Assembly: GCA_026014605.1 (NCBI GenBank)
Contig: JAOZIC010000120.1
Coordinates: forward strand, 1-11,843
Direction of reading: 5' to 3'
DNA length: 11,843 nucleotides
Source: Candidatus Bathyarchaeota archaeon
GTDB lineage: Archaea; Thermoproteota; Bathyarchaeia; Bathyarchaeales; Bathyarchaeaceae
Shown one piece after another: positions 11,617 through 11,843 of this stretch; positions within the stretch are counted from its first letter, which is position 1, and each line of letters begins with the position of its first letter. A program made the translations under genes and the position numbers. The notes under the pieces were generated by a model. It made no database searches, was not told the origin of the DNA, and saw only the letters and a list, made by a program, of their open reading frames with translations.

Positions 11617-11843
11617 TTGGAGACTTCCGATAAACCCGTTGTCCGAAAAGCAACAAAAAACGACCTAGACGACATCATGCAAATAGAAAAAGAGTCCTTT
11701 GAGTGGTACGACCGTTTCCCCGCAACACTATTCATTCATTATCTAAACAAATTCAAAGACGGATTCTTTATAGCCCTAGACCCTTACAGTTCAATTGTTG
11801 GTTATGTTATTTTGGCTGACTCCAAAAGTTTGGGTTATGTTTT
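11617..11843 (+). CDS. RimI-like GNAT N-acetyltransferase, N-terminal part (runs off window)
   Basis: A TTG start one base after the preceding TGA, with GGAG ten bases upstream at 11603-11606. The 75 visible residues read as the start of a GNAT acetyltransferase: PVVRKATKNDLDDIMQIEKESF, then a helix with FPATLFIHYLNKF, then FFIALDPYSSIVGYVILADS, i.e. strands 1-4 of the fold. The D-D-I-x-x-I-E-x-x-x-F pattern and the later VGYV strand match the RimI/Ard1 group, which acetylates protein N-termini (in archaea often as a single broad-specificity enzyme). The acetyl-CoA motif A lies beyond the window, so activity cannot be judged. It is coupled to the upstream GNAT-fold gene. Archaeal N-terminal acetyltransferase is the best reading, but a generic GNAT cannot be excluded. 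Confidence 0.8.
   Translation, partial: METSDKPVVRKATKNDLDDIMQIEKESFEWYDRFPATLFIHYLNKFKDGFFIALDPYSSIVGYVILADSKSLGYV

Noticed and set aside
1..11843. Search for CRISPR arrays, transposases, tRNA or rRNA genes
   Set aside because: No regularly spaced repeats, no transposase-like frame, and no gap long enough with tRNA-like cloverleaf sequence were seen by eye.

Overview
The window reads as a mesophilic archaeal chromosome segment, most like the Bathyarchaeia (MCG) lineages, though no marker here fixes the taxon. The archaeal signs are: TATA boxes with purine-rich BRE elements at archaeal spacing (glnA, lrp, ftsZ, 10755 gene); Lrp/RAM regulation of glutamine synthetase; a class III (archaellin/type IV pilin) signal peptide; an FtsZ with an archaeal-type short C-terminus; a UPF0104 flippase-like membrane protein; and oligo-T terminators. 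Many starts are decided by a GGTG(A) or GGAG Shine-Dalgarno 5-9 nt upstream. In glnA, znuB, nikR and ftsZ this places the start at an internal ATG rather than at the longest frame.

Layout. 1-573: the end of an unknown gene, overlapped by a second unknown gene (TTG start). 587-2666 (minus): glnA followed by two tandem stand-alone RAM (Lrp ligand-binding) proteins, ending in a hairpin terminator. 2667-2864: a divergent promoter region with a dyad over the expected lrp start site. 2865-3305: a full HTH+RAM Lrp/AsnC regulator. 3415-4416 (minus): a flippase-like integral membrane protein, preceded by a 22-bp dyad. 4544-7143 (minus): a znuA-znuC-znuB metal ABC importer. 7254-7649 (plus): a NikR-type ribbon-helix-helix regulator with all four Ni ligands, divergent from znuA across a region with two dyads. 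7650-7926: T-rich noncoding DNA ending in a striking 22-bp dyad. 7948-8769: a small unknown protein plus a secreted pilin-like protein, closed by a strong hairpin. 8891-9304 (minus): an unknown protein, divergent from ftsZ (9505-10599). 10755-11843: a FemAB/DUF2156-like GNAT-fold protein, then the start of a RimI-like acetyltransferase running off the window.

Two regulatory units stand out. In the nitrogen unit, an Lrp with a DNA-binding domain faces an operon that makes glutamine synthetase and two effector-domain-only proteins able, in principle, to form mixed oligomers with it. In the metal unit, a NikR homologue faces a Zn-type importer, and a 6-16-6 inverted repeat straddles the importer's probable TATA box. 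The rest is cell-surface and division machinery plus unrecognised genes. No mobile element, CRISPR array, rRNA or tRNA is visible.
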